A DNA stretch of 64,000 nucleotides. It comes from Myxococcales bacterium (GTDB lineage: Bacteria > Myxococcota_A > Polyangia > Haliangiales > Haliangiaceae). A program made the translations under genes and the position numbers. Below the pieces are notes generated by a model that saw only the letters and a list, made by a program, of their open reading frames with translations, searched no databases and was not told the DNA's origin. The DNA lies in NCBI GenBank assembly GCA_016717005.1, contig JADJUF010000039.1, positions 682,001 through 746,000 of the forward strand, given 5' to 3'. This document shows positions 1-8,403 of this stretch, piece after piece; the stretch's first letter is position 1; every line of letters begins with the position of its first letter.

Positions 1-1
1 C

Positions 2-1615
2 GACTACTCGACGCACTTCCACAACTACGGCAGCGCCGAGCAGATCTCGGAGATCATGGACACGTACGCCCCGGAGCAGCTGCCGGTGCTCAACGGGCTG
101 GCCAAGCACTACGGGGTGTCCGACCAGTGGTTCTGCTCGGTCCCGAGTCAGACCAACACCAACCGCGCGTTCCTCCTGGCCGGCACCGCGCGCGGCATGG
201 TCAAGAACGGCTTCTATCCGCGCCGCACCGCCGGCAGCAAGGCGCTCGGCGGCAAGCTCGCGTCGGATCAGCTCCCGGCCGACACCCGCACCATCTTCGA
301 CGTGCTCGAGGAGAACGGCAAGGGCGACAGCTGGATGCTGTTCTGGCAGGCCAACTGGCCGCCGACCGCCTACGGCGAGAACCAGTACGTCCGGATCATG
401 TTCCCGAAGCTGCTCGACGATCGCTACGACGCGCGCTTCGCCAAGCTCGACAACTTCTACGACCGGTGCGCGCTCGGCACGCTGCCGGCGATCAGCATCC
501 TCGAGCCCGAGTGGGGCGGCGGCGAACAGCTCACGAGCAAGCCGCTCAAGGGCGAGCCCCAGAGCAACGGCAACGACTACCACCCGGTCAGCGACACGAC
601 CAAGGGCGAGGACTTCGTCCTCAAGGTCTACAACGCGCTCGCCACCGGCCCCAAATGGGGCAAGACCCTGCTGCTGATCACGTTCGACGAGAACGGCGGC
701 ACCTACGATCACGTGCCCCCGCCGGCCGCGATCGCGTCGTCGCAGGACAAGGCGCCGAGCAACTACCAGAACAACGACCTCGACCCGCAGACCCAGACCC
801 AGTTCGGCTTCCGCTTCAACTACTACGGGGTGCGGGTGCCGGCGATCGCCGTGTCACCGTGGATCGCCAAGAGCACCGTGTTCCGCTCCGGCACCGCGAC
901 ACCGTTCGATCACACCTCGGTGATCGCGACCATCCTGAAGTGGCAGAAGATCGACCCGAGCAAGTGGAACCTGGGCCAGCGCACCGCGGCGGCCCCGACC
1001 TTCGACACCGTCATCGGCGGGCAGCAGCGCGATCCCACCGACGCCCAGGTCGGCATCAAGTTCGGCGCGCCGCCGCGCCGCGCGCCCAACGCCACCGCGC
1101 TGACCTACGGCGCCACGTTCAAGCTGAAGTACATCGGCAACAAGTGGCCCTACCAGGGGCCCGGGGTCGAGCCGCCCGATCCGCCGCCGGGCGATCTCTA
1201 CGTCGGCCCCGCCACCCAGGCGAACCGGCTCGCCAACTGGTTCCCGTCGCTGGCCGCCGAGGGCGCGATCAAGCTGCAGCTGACCTCCGCCACCAAGACC
1301 AACGGCGCGCCGGTCGGCAACAACGACATCGTCCAGCTCGTCACCACCGAGGCCTCGGTCGGCACGTACAACACGCTCGGCGCGTGGTCGGGCAATCACT
1401 TCCTCTACTACTACACCGTCGGCCACAGCGGCCAGGACTGGGAGCTGCGGCTGCCGTCGTACCGCGTCGCCGGCGCGCCGATCTACCTCGAGGACGAGGT
1501 CATCTTCCTGTCGCGCGCGTTCCCGTACCAGCGCCTCACCGCCGACCTGGTCCAGCCCGACTACCTCACGACCCGCTTCGGCGAGTGGGCCTACTGGAAG
1601 CTGGTCCCGCTGTGA
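2..1615 (+). CDS. Phospholipase C-type phosphoesterase, 5'-truncated by window edge
   Basis: The reading frame is open from base 2, so the true start lies outside the window; 537 residues are visible. This is a member of the phosphoesterase/phospholipase C family (the PF04185 type), which hydrolyses phosphodiesters of phospholipids in the periplasm or outside the cell. Visible family signatures are EQLPVLNGLAKHYGVSDQWF followed by SVPSQTNTNR, the metal-binding motif FDENGGTYDHVPPP and the late FDHTSVIATI motif. After the catalytic domain there is a Pro-rich linker (PGVEPPDPPPG) and a C-terminal block of about 135 residues, rich in Tyr and Trp and probably beta-structured, which I do not recognise; a binding module is a guess. 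It converges on the cytolysin-like gene, with 97 bases between the two stops and no obvious hairpin. Confidence 0.85.
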   Translation, partial: DYSTHFHNYGSAEQISEIMDTYAPEQLPVLNGLAKHYGVSDQWFCSVPSQTNTNRAFLLAGTARGMVKNGFYPRRTAGSKALGGKLASDQLPADTRTIFDVLEENGKGDSWMLFWQANWPPTAYGENQYVRIMFPKLLDDRYDARFAKLDNFYDRCALGTLPAISILEPEWGGGEQLTSKPLKGEPQSNGNDYHPVSDTTKGEDFVLKVYNALATGPKWGKTLLLITFDENGGTYDHVPPPAAIASSQDKAPSNYQNNDLDPQTQTQFGFRFNYYGVRVPAIAVSPWIAKSTVFRSGTATPFDHTSVIATILKWQKIDPSKWNLGQRTAAAPTFDTVIGGQQRDPTDAQVGIKFGAPPRRAPNATALTYGATFKLKYIGNKWPYQGPGVEPPDPPPGDLYVGPATQANRLANWFPSLAAEGAIKLQLTSATKTNGAPVGNNDIVQLVTTEASVGTYNTLGAWSGNHFLYYYTVGHSGQDWELRLPSYRVAGAPIYLEDEVIFLSRAFPYQRLTADLVQPDYLTTRFGEWAYWKLVPL

Positions 1616-1712
1616 CGTCATGACGCCGACGTGGCGCGCCGCGCGGGGCGTCGGCGACGAGCGCCCGTCGGCTCCAGCACGAACGCGGCGCACGCCACGA
1701 GCCCGCGCCAGC

Positions 1713-3236
1713 TCAGATGGGCTGCAGCCCGAACGTGACCACGACCCGGGCGCTGTCGCCGGTGAGGATCGCGGTGACGTCGCGGCGCCAGCCGGCCTCG
1801 AACGCGGCCCGCACGGTCTCGCGGCCCATCGAGTCGTTGGCGCCGATCGGATCGTAGTCCCAGAGGTCGAGGTCGAACGAGATCGCGTTGCCGCCCTGGG
1901 GCTTGACGTTGAGGATGGCCTCGCTCACGAACGTGCCCTGGGGCCAGGTCTGGCCCTCGCCGATCGTCACGTAGTTGCTGGTGCCCTTGTCGAACAGCAT
2001 CGCGGTCGACTCGCCGGTGGCGCTGATGCGGCCGTAGAGCTCGAGGTCGTTGCCGGCGTCGCCGCCGTCGCTCTCGACGCGGATGCTCTTGAGCGTGACC
2101 TTGACCTTCTGGCTGACGCGCTCGCAGTTCTTGACCTCGTAGTCGGTCGTGAGCGAGATGCGCCCGGGCGAGTTGTCGCGCAGGTAGTTGAGCTTGTAGG
2201 CGATCGGCGCGCCGGGCGAGTCCTTGGAGTAGTTGCCGCCGGCCTTGACGAAGTCGATCAGCGCCTCGTAGCTGTCGATCGTCCGCGCCGCCTCGCCGCC
2301 CGAGCCGCCCAGGATGAACGCGGTGATCTTTGACTTCGAGATGATGTCCTTGTACGTGACCGAGACGTCGCCCGACACGTCGACGCCGCCCGAGTACGCG
2401 AAGTCGAGCGCGGCCTCCATCTCCTCGCCCGAGTACTCGGACTCGAACGTGAAGACGACCATGCGCCCGTAGGTGATGCTCGCGACGTAGAGCGGCGGGT
2501 TGTCCTCGCTCAGGCGGTCCTCGACGTCGCCGAGCTGGACCGAGTCGGCGAAGAACGCGCTGGGCCGCGGCGGCGCGTCGAGATCGACCGTGTAGTAGGC
2601 CTGGGTGTACTTGACCAGGTAGCGGCTCCGGGTCTGCTGCGAGCTCCAGTCGAACGACGCGCTGACCCGCCCGGCCGAGCCCAGCCACGACACCTCGGCG
2701 CCCAGCGCCAGGGCCAGCTGCTCGTCCGAGTGGACCTCCTCGATCTCGGAGTAGATGTTCGCGGGGGTCGCGCCGTCGAGCTCGCTGTCGAGGATCGTCG
2801 TCAGCGCGTCGCGGTAGCTCGACAGGCTGGGCGACTCGAGCACCGCGCTCTTGGTGCCGTTCAGGTTCTCGAGCCCGATCGAGATGGTCAGCGGCTTGCG
2901 CTCGAACCCGATCTGCGCGAACAGGCCCGAGTAGACCGACTCGCCGGCGACGATCGCCCCCGGCCACAGCGAGTCCGAGTTGGCGGCGTACGCGACGATG
3001 CGATCGAACTGCCGGGTCTCGGTCAGGTTCTGGCGCACGCACTGGTAGTCGCCCTCGCGGGCGGGGCTGGTGGTGTCCCCCTCGACCACGCCCGGCGGGT
3101 CGGCCGGGAGGTACGGCAGGGTCCGGATGTAGTCGTCGATCGCGTTGGCTTGATCGAGCGAGTCGATCACCGGCGATTCTCCGGCACACGCGGCCACGGC
3201 CAGGGCAAACAACGGTGCGAGATGGACAAGGCGCAT
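1713..3236 (-). CDS. Cholesterol-dependent cytolysin-like pore-forming lipoprotein or secreted protein
   Basis: The 507-residue product aligns by eye along domains 1-3 of thiol-activated cytolysins such as perfringolysin. Matching segments include a WPGAIVAGES block, YTQAYYTVDLD, ITYGRMVVFTF, the hinge FILGG, and PIAYKLNYLRDN followed by TTDYE. These toxins oligomerise and insert beta-barrel pores in membranes. The Trp-rich undecapeptide of domain 4 is absent. Instead the last 130 residues form a different domain containing LDLWDYDPIGANDSMG, which resembles the calcium loops of C2 domains. The start chosen is ATG, giving MRLVHLAPLFALAVAAC, a signal peptide with an acceptable lipobox (VAAC); a TTG 18 bases upstream is less likely. 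Its neighbour is a phospholipase C, a pairing known from Listeria and Clostridium virulence loci. Family assignment is firm; target membrane and lipidation are inference. Confidence 0.85.
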   Translation of the reverse strand: MRLVHLAPLFALAVAACAGESPVIDSLDQANAIDDYIRTLPYLPADPPGVVEGDTTSPAREGDYQCVRQNLTETRQFDRIVAYAANSDSLWPGAIVAGESVYSGLFAQIGFERKPLTISIGLENLNGTKSAVLESPSLSSYRDALTTILDSELDGATPANIYSEIEEVHSDEQLALALGAEVSWLGSAGRVSASFDWSSQQTRSRYLVKYTQAYYTVDLDAPPRPSAFFADSVQLGDVEDRLSEDNPPLYVASITYGRMVVFTFESEYSGEEMEAALDFAYSGGVDVSGDVSVTYKDIISKSKITAFILGGSGGEAARTIDSYEALIDFVKAGGNYSKDSPGAPIAYKLNYLRDNSPGRISLTTDYEVKNCERVSQKVKVTLKSIRVESDGGDAGNDLELYGRISATGESTAMLFDKGTSNYVTIGEGQTWPQGTFVSEAILNVKPQGGNAISFDLDLWDYDPIGANDSMGRETVRAAFEAGWRRDVTAILTGDSARVVVTFGLQPI

Positions 3237-3249
3237 GGTCCGACCATCA

Positions 3250-3265
3250 AGCAATCCGTTTGCCA
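3250..3265 (-). promoter_or_regulatory. Sigma-54-like -24/-12 element upstream of the cytolysin gene
   Basis: The minus strand reads TGGCAAACGGATTGCT, which keeps the invariant GG-N10-GC spacing and matches TGGCACG-N4-TTGCW at most positions. The predicted transcription start would fall only about 3 bases before the ATG, so the transcript would be nearly leaderless. In GC-rich DNA such matches also arise by chance. Confidence 0.3.
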
Positions 3266-3408
3266 GGTGGTCTGGCCAGGAATTACGAGGTGTTGCTTGA
3301 AGTTGGCTAGTGGGGTCGCCAGTCCACTGGAAGATCGATCAGCCGCACTTGCCGGGGCCTGGTGTCTCCAGTCGCCCACGCGCGGTTGCAGTATATAGGT
3401 GGCGCACG

Positions 3409-4154
3409 ATGCCCGAGCTGATCCTGCTGCACGGGTTCGCGCACCCGCCGAGCGCGTGGGCCCCGGTGGTCGCGACGCTGGCGCGACCGGCGCGCGCGCT
3501 GGCCGTGCCCGGCCACGACCCGCGCTGGCCGGTGGCCGCGGACTGGGACGCGACGCTGGCCGCGCTGGCGCAGCGGATCCCGCGCGCCGCGATCGTGGTC
3601 GGCTACTCGCTGGGCGCGCGGGTCGCGCTGGGCCTCCTGGCGCAGGACGCGATCGCCGGCGCGATCCTGATCAGCGCCAACCGGGGCTCGCGCGCGCCGA
3701 GGACCGGGCCGCGCGCCGCGCCGCCGATGACGCCTGGGCCGCGCGCCTGCGCGCCGGCGACATGGCCGCGTTCCTCGCCGCGTGGGAGGCGCAGCCGATC
3801 TTCGCCACCGCCGCCCGCGCCGACGCCGACGTCCGCGCCGCCCGCCGCGCGGCCCGGGCCGCGCTCGATCCGCGCGCGCTGGCCGACGCCCTCGACGTGC
3901 TCGGCCTCGGGGCGATGCCGGATCTGGCCGACGCGCTGGTGGCGCGGGCCGCGCGCGCGCGGCTGGTGGTCGGCGCCGACGACGGCACGTTCCGGCAGCG
4001 CGCGGTCGAGCTGGCGGCCCGCGCCCCGGCCCTGGGGCCGACCGTCGTCGACGGCAGCGGCCACGATCCGACGCTCGAGCGCCCCGCCGCGCTGGCCGCG
4101 ATCATCGACGCGCTGGCGGGATCTCTCGCCACCGCGACCGCCGCCGGCGGGTGA
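3409..4154 (+). pseudogene. Alpha/beta hydrolase (MenH-like), one-base frameshift
   Basis: The product is an alpha/beta hydrolase of about 248 residues whose two halves lie in different frames. The first frame gives LILLHGFAHPPSAW, the nucleophile elbow VVGYSLGARVAL and ends at ILISAN. The second frame continues as PGLARAEDRAARRAADDAWA, with the acid in VVGADDGTF and the catalytic His in DGSGHDPTLERP. Restoring one C near base 3681 (AACCGGGG read as AACCCGGGG) joins the halves and gives the usual family sequence SANPGLA. Because every catalytic element is intact, this is either a sequencing error in a G/C run or a very recent mutation. The exact substrate is unknown. Confidence 0.75.
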
Positions 4155-4158
4155 TACT
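4153..4158 (+). promoter_or_regulatory. -10-like hexamer, leaderless start
   Basis: GATACT lies exactly six bases before the ATG of the HEAT-repeat gene and no Shine-Dalgarno sequence is present. It fits the window-wide leaderless pattern but has G instead of T at its first position. Confidence 0.4.
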
Positions 4159-4164
4159 GCCGGC

Positions 4165-6912
4165 ATGGGGACAGCCACTGATGCGCGCGCGCTCCGCGGC
4201 GCGCTCGAAGCCGGCACGACCGCGCCCGACGAGGCGCTGCCCGCGATCGTCGAGCTCGCGCGCGGCGCGCCGACCCGCGGTCAACGCACCCACGCCTACG
4301 GGCTGCTCGGCGATCTGGCCGGGCGCGCGTTCGGCGCGCCGTGGGAGGTGGCCGAGCGCGCCGCGTTCGGCCTGCTCGAGCTGGCCCGCGTGGTCGACGC
4401 GCCCGACGAGCGCCGCGCGCTGATCGTCGCGATGGGCCGCGGCTTCCGCAACGCCTGGCTCCTGCCGTACGTGCACCGGCGCCTGTCCGACGCCGATCCC
4501 GACACCGTCGTCGCCGCCGCCAGCGCCGCCGGCGGCCTCGGCTTCGCGGCGCTCGAGGAGGCGGTCGCCGAGCTCCTGGTCGACGACGCCCCGGCGCCGC
4601 TGCGGCTCGCCGCGATCGCCGCGCTCGGCCGCATGGGCTCGACCGGCGCCGCCGCGCGGCTGGTGCCCCTGGTCCACGGCGATCCGCGCGAGGCCGGCGC
4701 CGCGCTGACCGCGCTGACCGAGATCCGCTCGCCGCTGGCGATCGCCGACGCCGCCGCGCTCCTGGCCGCCGAGCTCGAGCCCGAGGTGACGATCGCCGCG
4801 GTCCGCTACCTGGCCGAGCTCGGGTCGAACGAGGTGCTGCCGGTGCTGCGCCGGCTGGCGCGCGACGACGACGCCGAGCTGCGCACCGCCGCCAGCTTCG
4901 CGTCGCGCGCGTGGAAGGCCGAGCAGCAGAAGGACGCCGGCGAGCGGTTCCTGGTGCCGCTGACCGAGCGCGATCGCGCGGTGCGCGCGGCCCTGGCCCG
5001 CCGGCTGCGCACGCTGCCGGTGACCGACGTGCTCGAGCAGGCCGACGTGCTGATCAGCGACGACGCCGAGGGCGTGGTCCAGGTGCTGGCCGAGCTGCGC
5101 GAGCCCGAGGTCACGAAGTACCTGCTGGCGCTGGTCGGCACGAGCGCGCTGTCCGAGGTCGTGCGCGCGCGCGCGGCCCTGGCGATCGAGGCCAACCAGC
5201 CGTGGGAGCGCGAGGCCCTGACCGCGCTCATCACCGACGCGACCCAGCCCGAGGCCGTGCGCGTGGCCGCGGCCCAGACGATGGGCGCGTTCGCCGACCT
5301 GGCCGAGCTGTTCACGCGCATCGGCGCGCTGGCGACCGCGCCGGCGCCGGCCCTGCGCGGCGCGTTCCTGTGGGCGCTGCAGCTCGCGGCCCGCCCGGTC
5401 AAGCTGATCGGGCCCCAGCGCAAGCAGACCCTCGACGCGGTCAAGGCGCTCCTGGCCGACGCCGATCCGCTGGTGCGGCGGCGCGCGGCGTACGTCGCCG
5501 GCAACCTGGCGCTGACCGAGCTGACCGCGGCGCTGATCGCGACCGCGCGCGGCGACACCGACGACGATCAGCGGATCGCGGTGTTCGTCGCGCTCGGCGA
5601 GCTGCGCGCCGCCGACGCCTTCGCCGACACCCTCGACCTGGCGCGCAAGCTCGACGGCGCCGCCGGGCCCCGGGTGCTCGTGGCGGCGCTGCGGGCGCTG
5701 TCGTCGATCGTCGCGACCCACGCGTCGACGCCGCTCGACCTCGGGCCGCTGGCCGGGCGCGCGCAGAGCCTGCTCGGCCACGCCGACGCGCTCGTGCGCG
5801 AGGCCGCCGTGAGGATCGCCGGCCTGGCCCGCGGCGCGGTGCCGCCGCCGGCGGTCGCCAAGCTCGCCGGCGATCCGTCGGCCCGGGTCCGGGCCGAGGC
5901 GTTCACCGCGCTCGGCCGGCTGGGCGCCCGCGACGCCGAGCCGCTGCTGATCGCCGCGTTCCAGGACGCCGACCCGGCCATCCACGAGCGCGCGGCCCGG
6001 GCGCTGATCGACCTCGGCGGCCGGCGCGCCCTCGAGGAGGTCCTCGCCTACGTCGCCGGCGACGGCGACGACGCCGCCCGCGGCCATGTCGCCGCGCACC
6101 TGGCGATCGCGCCGGGCGAGGCGCCGCACTTCTTGCCCCGGCTCGACGCCGCGCTCGCCAAGCTCGGCCCCGACGATCCGGCCTACGAGCCGATCCTGGC
6201 GGCCAAGCTCGAGCTGCTCGAGGCCCGCGCCGGCGGCGCCGCCAACCCCGGCGACATCGACGCGGCCATCGTCGGCGCGTTCCCGTCGTTCGAGCACTTC
6301 ATCAAGCTCAAGGGCTTCGACACGCTGGTGAAGAGCGTGCGCACCGCCGAGGCGCTGTACCGCTCGACCGGCAGCCTGGCCGACGCCGATCAGTCGCCGC
6401 CGATCGTGCTGTGGATGAAGGTGCTCGAGAACTACGTCCACGCCTGGCTCGGCGCGCGGCTGTCGACCGTGCAGCGCGAGCCGAGCGCGCTGTTCGACTA
6501 CGTCGATCGGGTCGGCGCGGCCTGGGGCACCTACCAGCGCTACGTCGGCGAGCGCTGGAAGGATCAGGTCGAGCTCGGCACCGCCCGGGTCGAGGTGCCG
6601 GCCCGCTCGCTGCCCAACACGCTGCGCGACTTCCAGGACCACAAGCGCAAGCGCCTCGACTCGCCGCTGTCGGTGACCGAGTGGGCGCGGCTGATGGTGT
6701 TCTTCGCCGTCGACCACCCGTCGGGCATCAAGAACCTGTTCAAGCTGCCGGCCAAGGGCGGCGATCAGGTCATCCGCCTGGCCCACCGCCTGCACACGCT
6801 GGCCGCGGTCCGCAACCTGGTCACCCACCGCGCCGCCGCGTCGGGGGCCACGCTCGAGGCGTTCCGCAAGAGCTACTACCTGTCGTTCGAGGATCTGGCG
6901 CAGATGGCGTGA
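4165..6912 (+). CDS. HEAT-repeat protein with C-terminal HEPN-like domain
   Basis: The product has 915 residues. Roughly residues 1-680 are tandem HEAT/PBS-type helical repeats, with repeated patterns such as LRLAAIAALGRMG, VREAAVRIAGLARG and ARVRAEAFTALGRLGARDAE; such arrays are protein-binding scaffolds. The last 200 residues are non-repetitive and helical and end with AAVRNLVTHRAA, in which R883-N-L-V-T-H888 fits the R-x4-6-H motif of HEPN ribonuclease or nucleotide-binding domains. No signal peptide or membrane segment is visible, so it is probably cytoplasmic. It starts 10 bases after the hydrolase stop. The HEAT call is firm; the HEPN call rests on one motif and the helical context. Confidence 0.75.
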   Translation: MGTATDARALRGALEAGTTAPDEALPAIVELARGAPTRGQRTHAYGLLGDLAGRAFGAPWEVAERAAFGLLELARVVDAPDERRALIVAMGRGFRNAWLLPYVHRRLSDADPDTVVAAASAAGGLGFAALEEAVAELLVDDAPAPLRLAAIAALGRMGSTGAAARLVPLVHGDPREAGAALTALTEIRSPLAIADAAALLAAELEPEVTIAAVRYLAELGSNEVLPVLRRLARDDDAELRTAASFASRAWKAEQQKDAGERFLVPLTERDRAVRAALARRLRTLPVTDVLEQADVLISDDAEGVVQVLAELREPEVTKYLLALVGTSALSEVVRARAALAIEANQPWEREALTALITDATQPEAVRVAAAQTMGAFADLAELFTRIGALATAPAPALRGAFLWALQLAARPVKLIGPQRKQTLDAVKALLADADPLVRRRAAYVAGNLALTELTAALIATARGDTDDDQRIAVFVALGELRAADAFADTLDLARKLDGAAGPRVLVAALRALSSIVATHASTPLDLGPLAGRAQSLLGHADALVREAAVRIAGLARGAVPPPAVAKLAGDPSARVRAEAFTALGRLGARDAEPLLIAAFQDADPAIHERAARALIDLGGRRALEEVLAYVAGDGDDAARGHVAAHLAIAPGEAPHFLPRLDAALAKLGPDDPAYEPILAAKLELLEARAGGAANPGDIDAAIVGAFPSFEHFIKLKGFDTLVKSVRTAEALYRSTGSLADADQSPPIVLWMKVLENYVHAWLGARLSTVQREPSALFDYVDRVGAAWGTYQRYVGERWKDQVELGTARVEVPARSLPNTLRDFQDHKRKRLDSPLSVTEWARLMVFFAVDHPSGIKNLFKLPAKGGDQVIRLAHRLHTLAAVRNLVTHRAAASGATLEAFRKSYYLSFEDLAQMA

Positions 6913-6951
6913 GCCGTTGCCGCCGGCGCTGGCCGGGCGCAGGCTCACGCC

Positions 6952-7464
6952 ATGACCTTCGATCGCACGCTGCCGCCCACGCTGGCCGCGCTCGCCGCGC
7001 TGCCGTTCGACTACGCCGACGGCGACGGGATCGACTTCGAGCCGTACGACCAGTTCCTGTCAGCCGAGGACACGGGCGCGTGGATCCGCGCGTGGACCGG
7101 CAACGACGACCTCGACGGCGCCGCGTATCGGGTGTTCGGCCAGGACGGCAGCGGCGGCTACGCGGCGCTGTGGCTGACGCGCGCCGCGCAGCCGCTCGAG
7201 GCCCAGCCGGTCGTGATGTTCGGCTCCGAGGGCGAGCTCGGCGTGGTCGCGGGCTCGGTCCGCGACTTCGTCTGGCTGCTCGCCGCCGGCGTCGGTCCCT
7301 ACGAGGCGACCAGCTACGGCGCCGAGGCCGCGCGCGCGGCCCAGCCGGCCCTGGCGGCGTTCGCGGCGACGCTCGGCGATCCGCGCGATCCGGCCGCGAT
7401 CATCGCCGACGCCCGGGCCGAGTTCCCGACCTTCGAGGACGACCTGCGCGCGCTGTGTCGGTGA
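6952..7464 (+). CDS. SMI1/KNR4-like (SUKH) protein, tentative
   Basis: This is a 170-residue cytoplasmic protein, acidic at the N-terminus. The segments FEPYDQFLSAEDTGAWIRAW, YAALWLTRAAQPLEAQPVVM and GSEGELGVVAGSVRDFVWLL have the rhythm of SUKH-fold proteins, where a strand with a small-residue turn precedes a helix (compare the family's vv.LGsdGeg.viA.s...Fl). SUKH proteins often act as immunity proteins in polymorphic toxin systems, but no toxin gene is next to this one. The CAGGCT hexamer six bases before the ATG resembles the leaderless -10 seen elsewhere. Family assignment is tentative. Confidence 0.5.
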   Translation: MTFDRTLPPTLAALAALPFDYADGDGIDFEPYDQFLSAEDTGAWIRAWTGNDDLDGAAYRVFGQDGSGGYAALWLTRAAQPLEAQPVVMFGSEGELGVVAGSVRDFVWLLAAGVGPYEATSYGAEAARAAQPALAAFAATLGDPRDPAAIIADARAEFPTFEDDLRALCR

Positions 7465-7468
7465 GCGC

Positions 7469-8335
7469 TCACGCGGCCGCGAGCTGCGCCTGGCACAGCG
7501 CCCACAGCCGCTCCTGCGCGTCGACGTCGTCGCGCCACTGGCACGGGATGGCGCGGCGGTCCTTGTAGAAGCCGGCGCTGGTGCCGGCGACCTCGGCGCC
7601 GCCGGCCAGCCACACCAGCGTGTCGGCGCCGCGGCGCGGGCTGCGCTGGGTCAAGAACGCCAGCCGGTTGAGCACGCCCCACAGCCCGCGCTGGCGGTGC
7701 GCGATGTTGGTGCGCACGCCGCCGGGGTGCGCGACGTTGATCGTCGCGCCCGACCCGTCGAGCCGCCGCGCCCACGCCCACGCCAGCATGCGGTTGGCCT
7801 GCTTGCTCTGGCGGTAGGCCTTGATGCCGCTCCAGCCCCGGCGCGTCCACGCCAGATCGTCGACGTCGAGATCGCCGGCCATCGTCGACGCGGTGTAGAC
7901 GACGCGCCCGCGCGCCGCGACCACCGCGTCGCGCAGCCGGGTCGTCAGGATCTCGTACGCCAGCACGTTCGTGACCCAGCTCTCCTCGAGGCCGGCGGGC
8001 GTCAGCACCCGCGCGCCCGGGTAGCAGCCGGCGTTGTTGAGCAGCACGTCGAGGCGCGGCAAGCGCGCCGCCAGCCGGTCGGCCAGGGCGCGCACGTCAT
8101 CGAGCCGGCCGAGATCGGCGTGCTCGGGCGTGAGCCGCTCGACCGCGGCGCCGCGCGCCGCCAGCGCCGCGATCGCGGCCTCGGCCTTGGCGCGCGTGCG
8201 CCCGACCACGGTGACCGCGGCGCCGAGCCGGGCCAGCTCGAGCGCGGCCTCGTGGCCGATGCCAGCGGTGGCGCCGGTGACGACGATCGCCTGACCGGAG
8301 AGATCGACGCCGAGCGGCGCGAGCGGGCGGGACAT
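7469..8335 (-). CDS. Short-chain dehydrogenase/reductase
   Basis: The 288-residue product is an NAD(P)-dependent SDR of the retinol-dehydrogenase-like or WW-oxidoreductase-like type. It shows the cofactor loop VVTGATAGIGHEAALELA, the NNAG motif in LDVLLNNAGCY, the catalytic Ser region VVYTASTMAG and the catalytic YxxxK in YRQSKQAN, in that order. The start chosen is MSRPLAPLGV because the frame upstream of it is not protein-like and a TACACC hexamer sits six bases before this ATG. It lies 4 bases from the convergent SUKH-like gene. Substrate is not predictable. Confidence 0.85.
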   Translation of the reverse strand: MSRPLAPLGVDLSGQAIVVTGATAGIGHEAALELARLGAAVTVVGRTRAKAEAAIAALAARGAAVERLTPEHADLGRLDDVRALADRLAARLPRLDVLLNNAGCYPGARVLTPAGLEESWVTNVLAYEILTTRLRDAVVAARGRVVYTASTMAGDLDVDDLAWTRRGWSGIKAYRQSKQANRMLAWAWARRLDGSGATINVAHPGGVRTNIAHRQRGLWGVLNRLAFLTQRSPRRGADTLVWLAGGAEVAGTSAGFYKDRRAIPCQWRDDVDAQERLWALCQAQLAAA

Positions 8336-8403
8336 CGCCCGGGTGTACCGCGGTCGGCCCCGCCGCGCGATCGCCGCGAAGATCGGGCCGGCGCGGACGG
8401 ACG

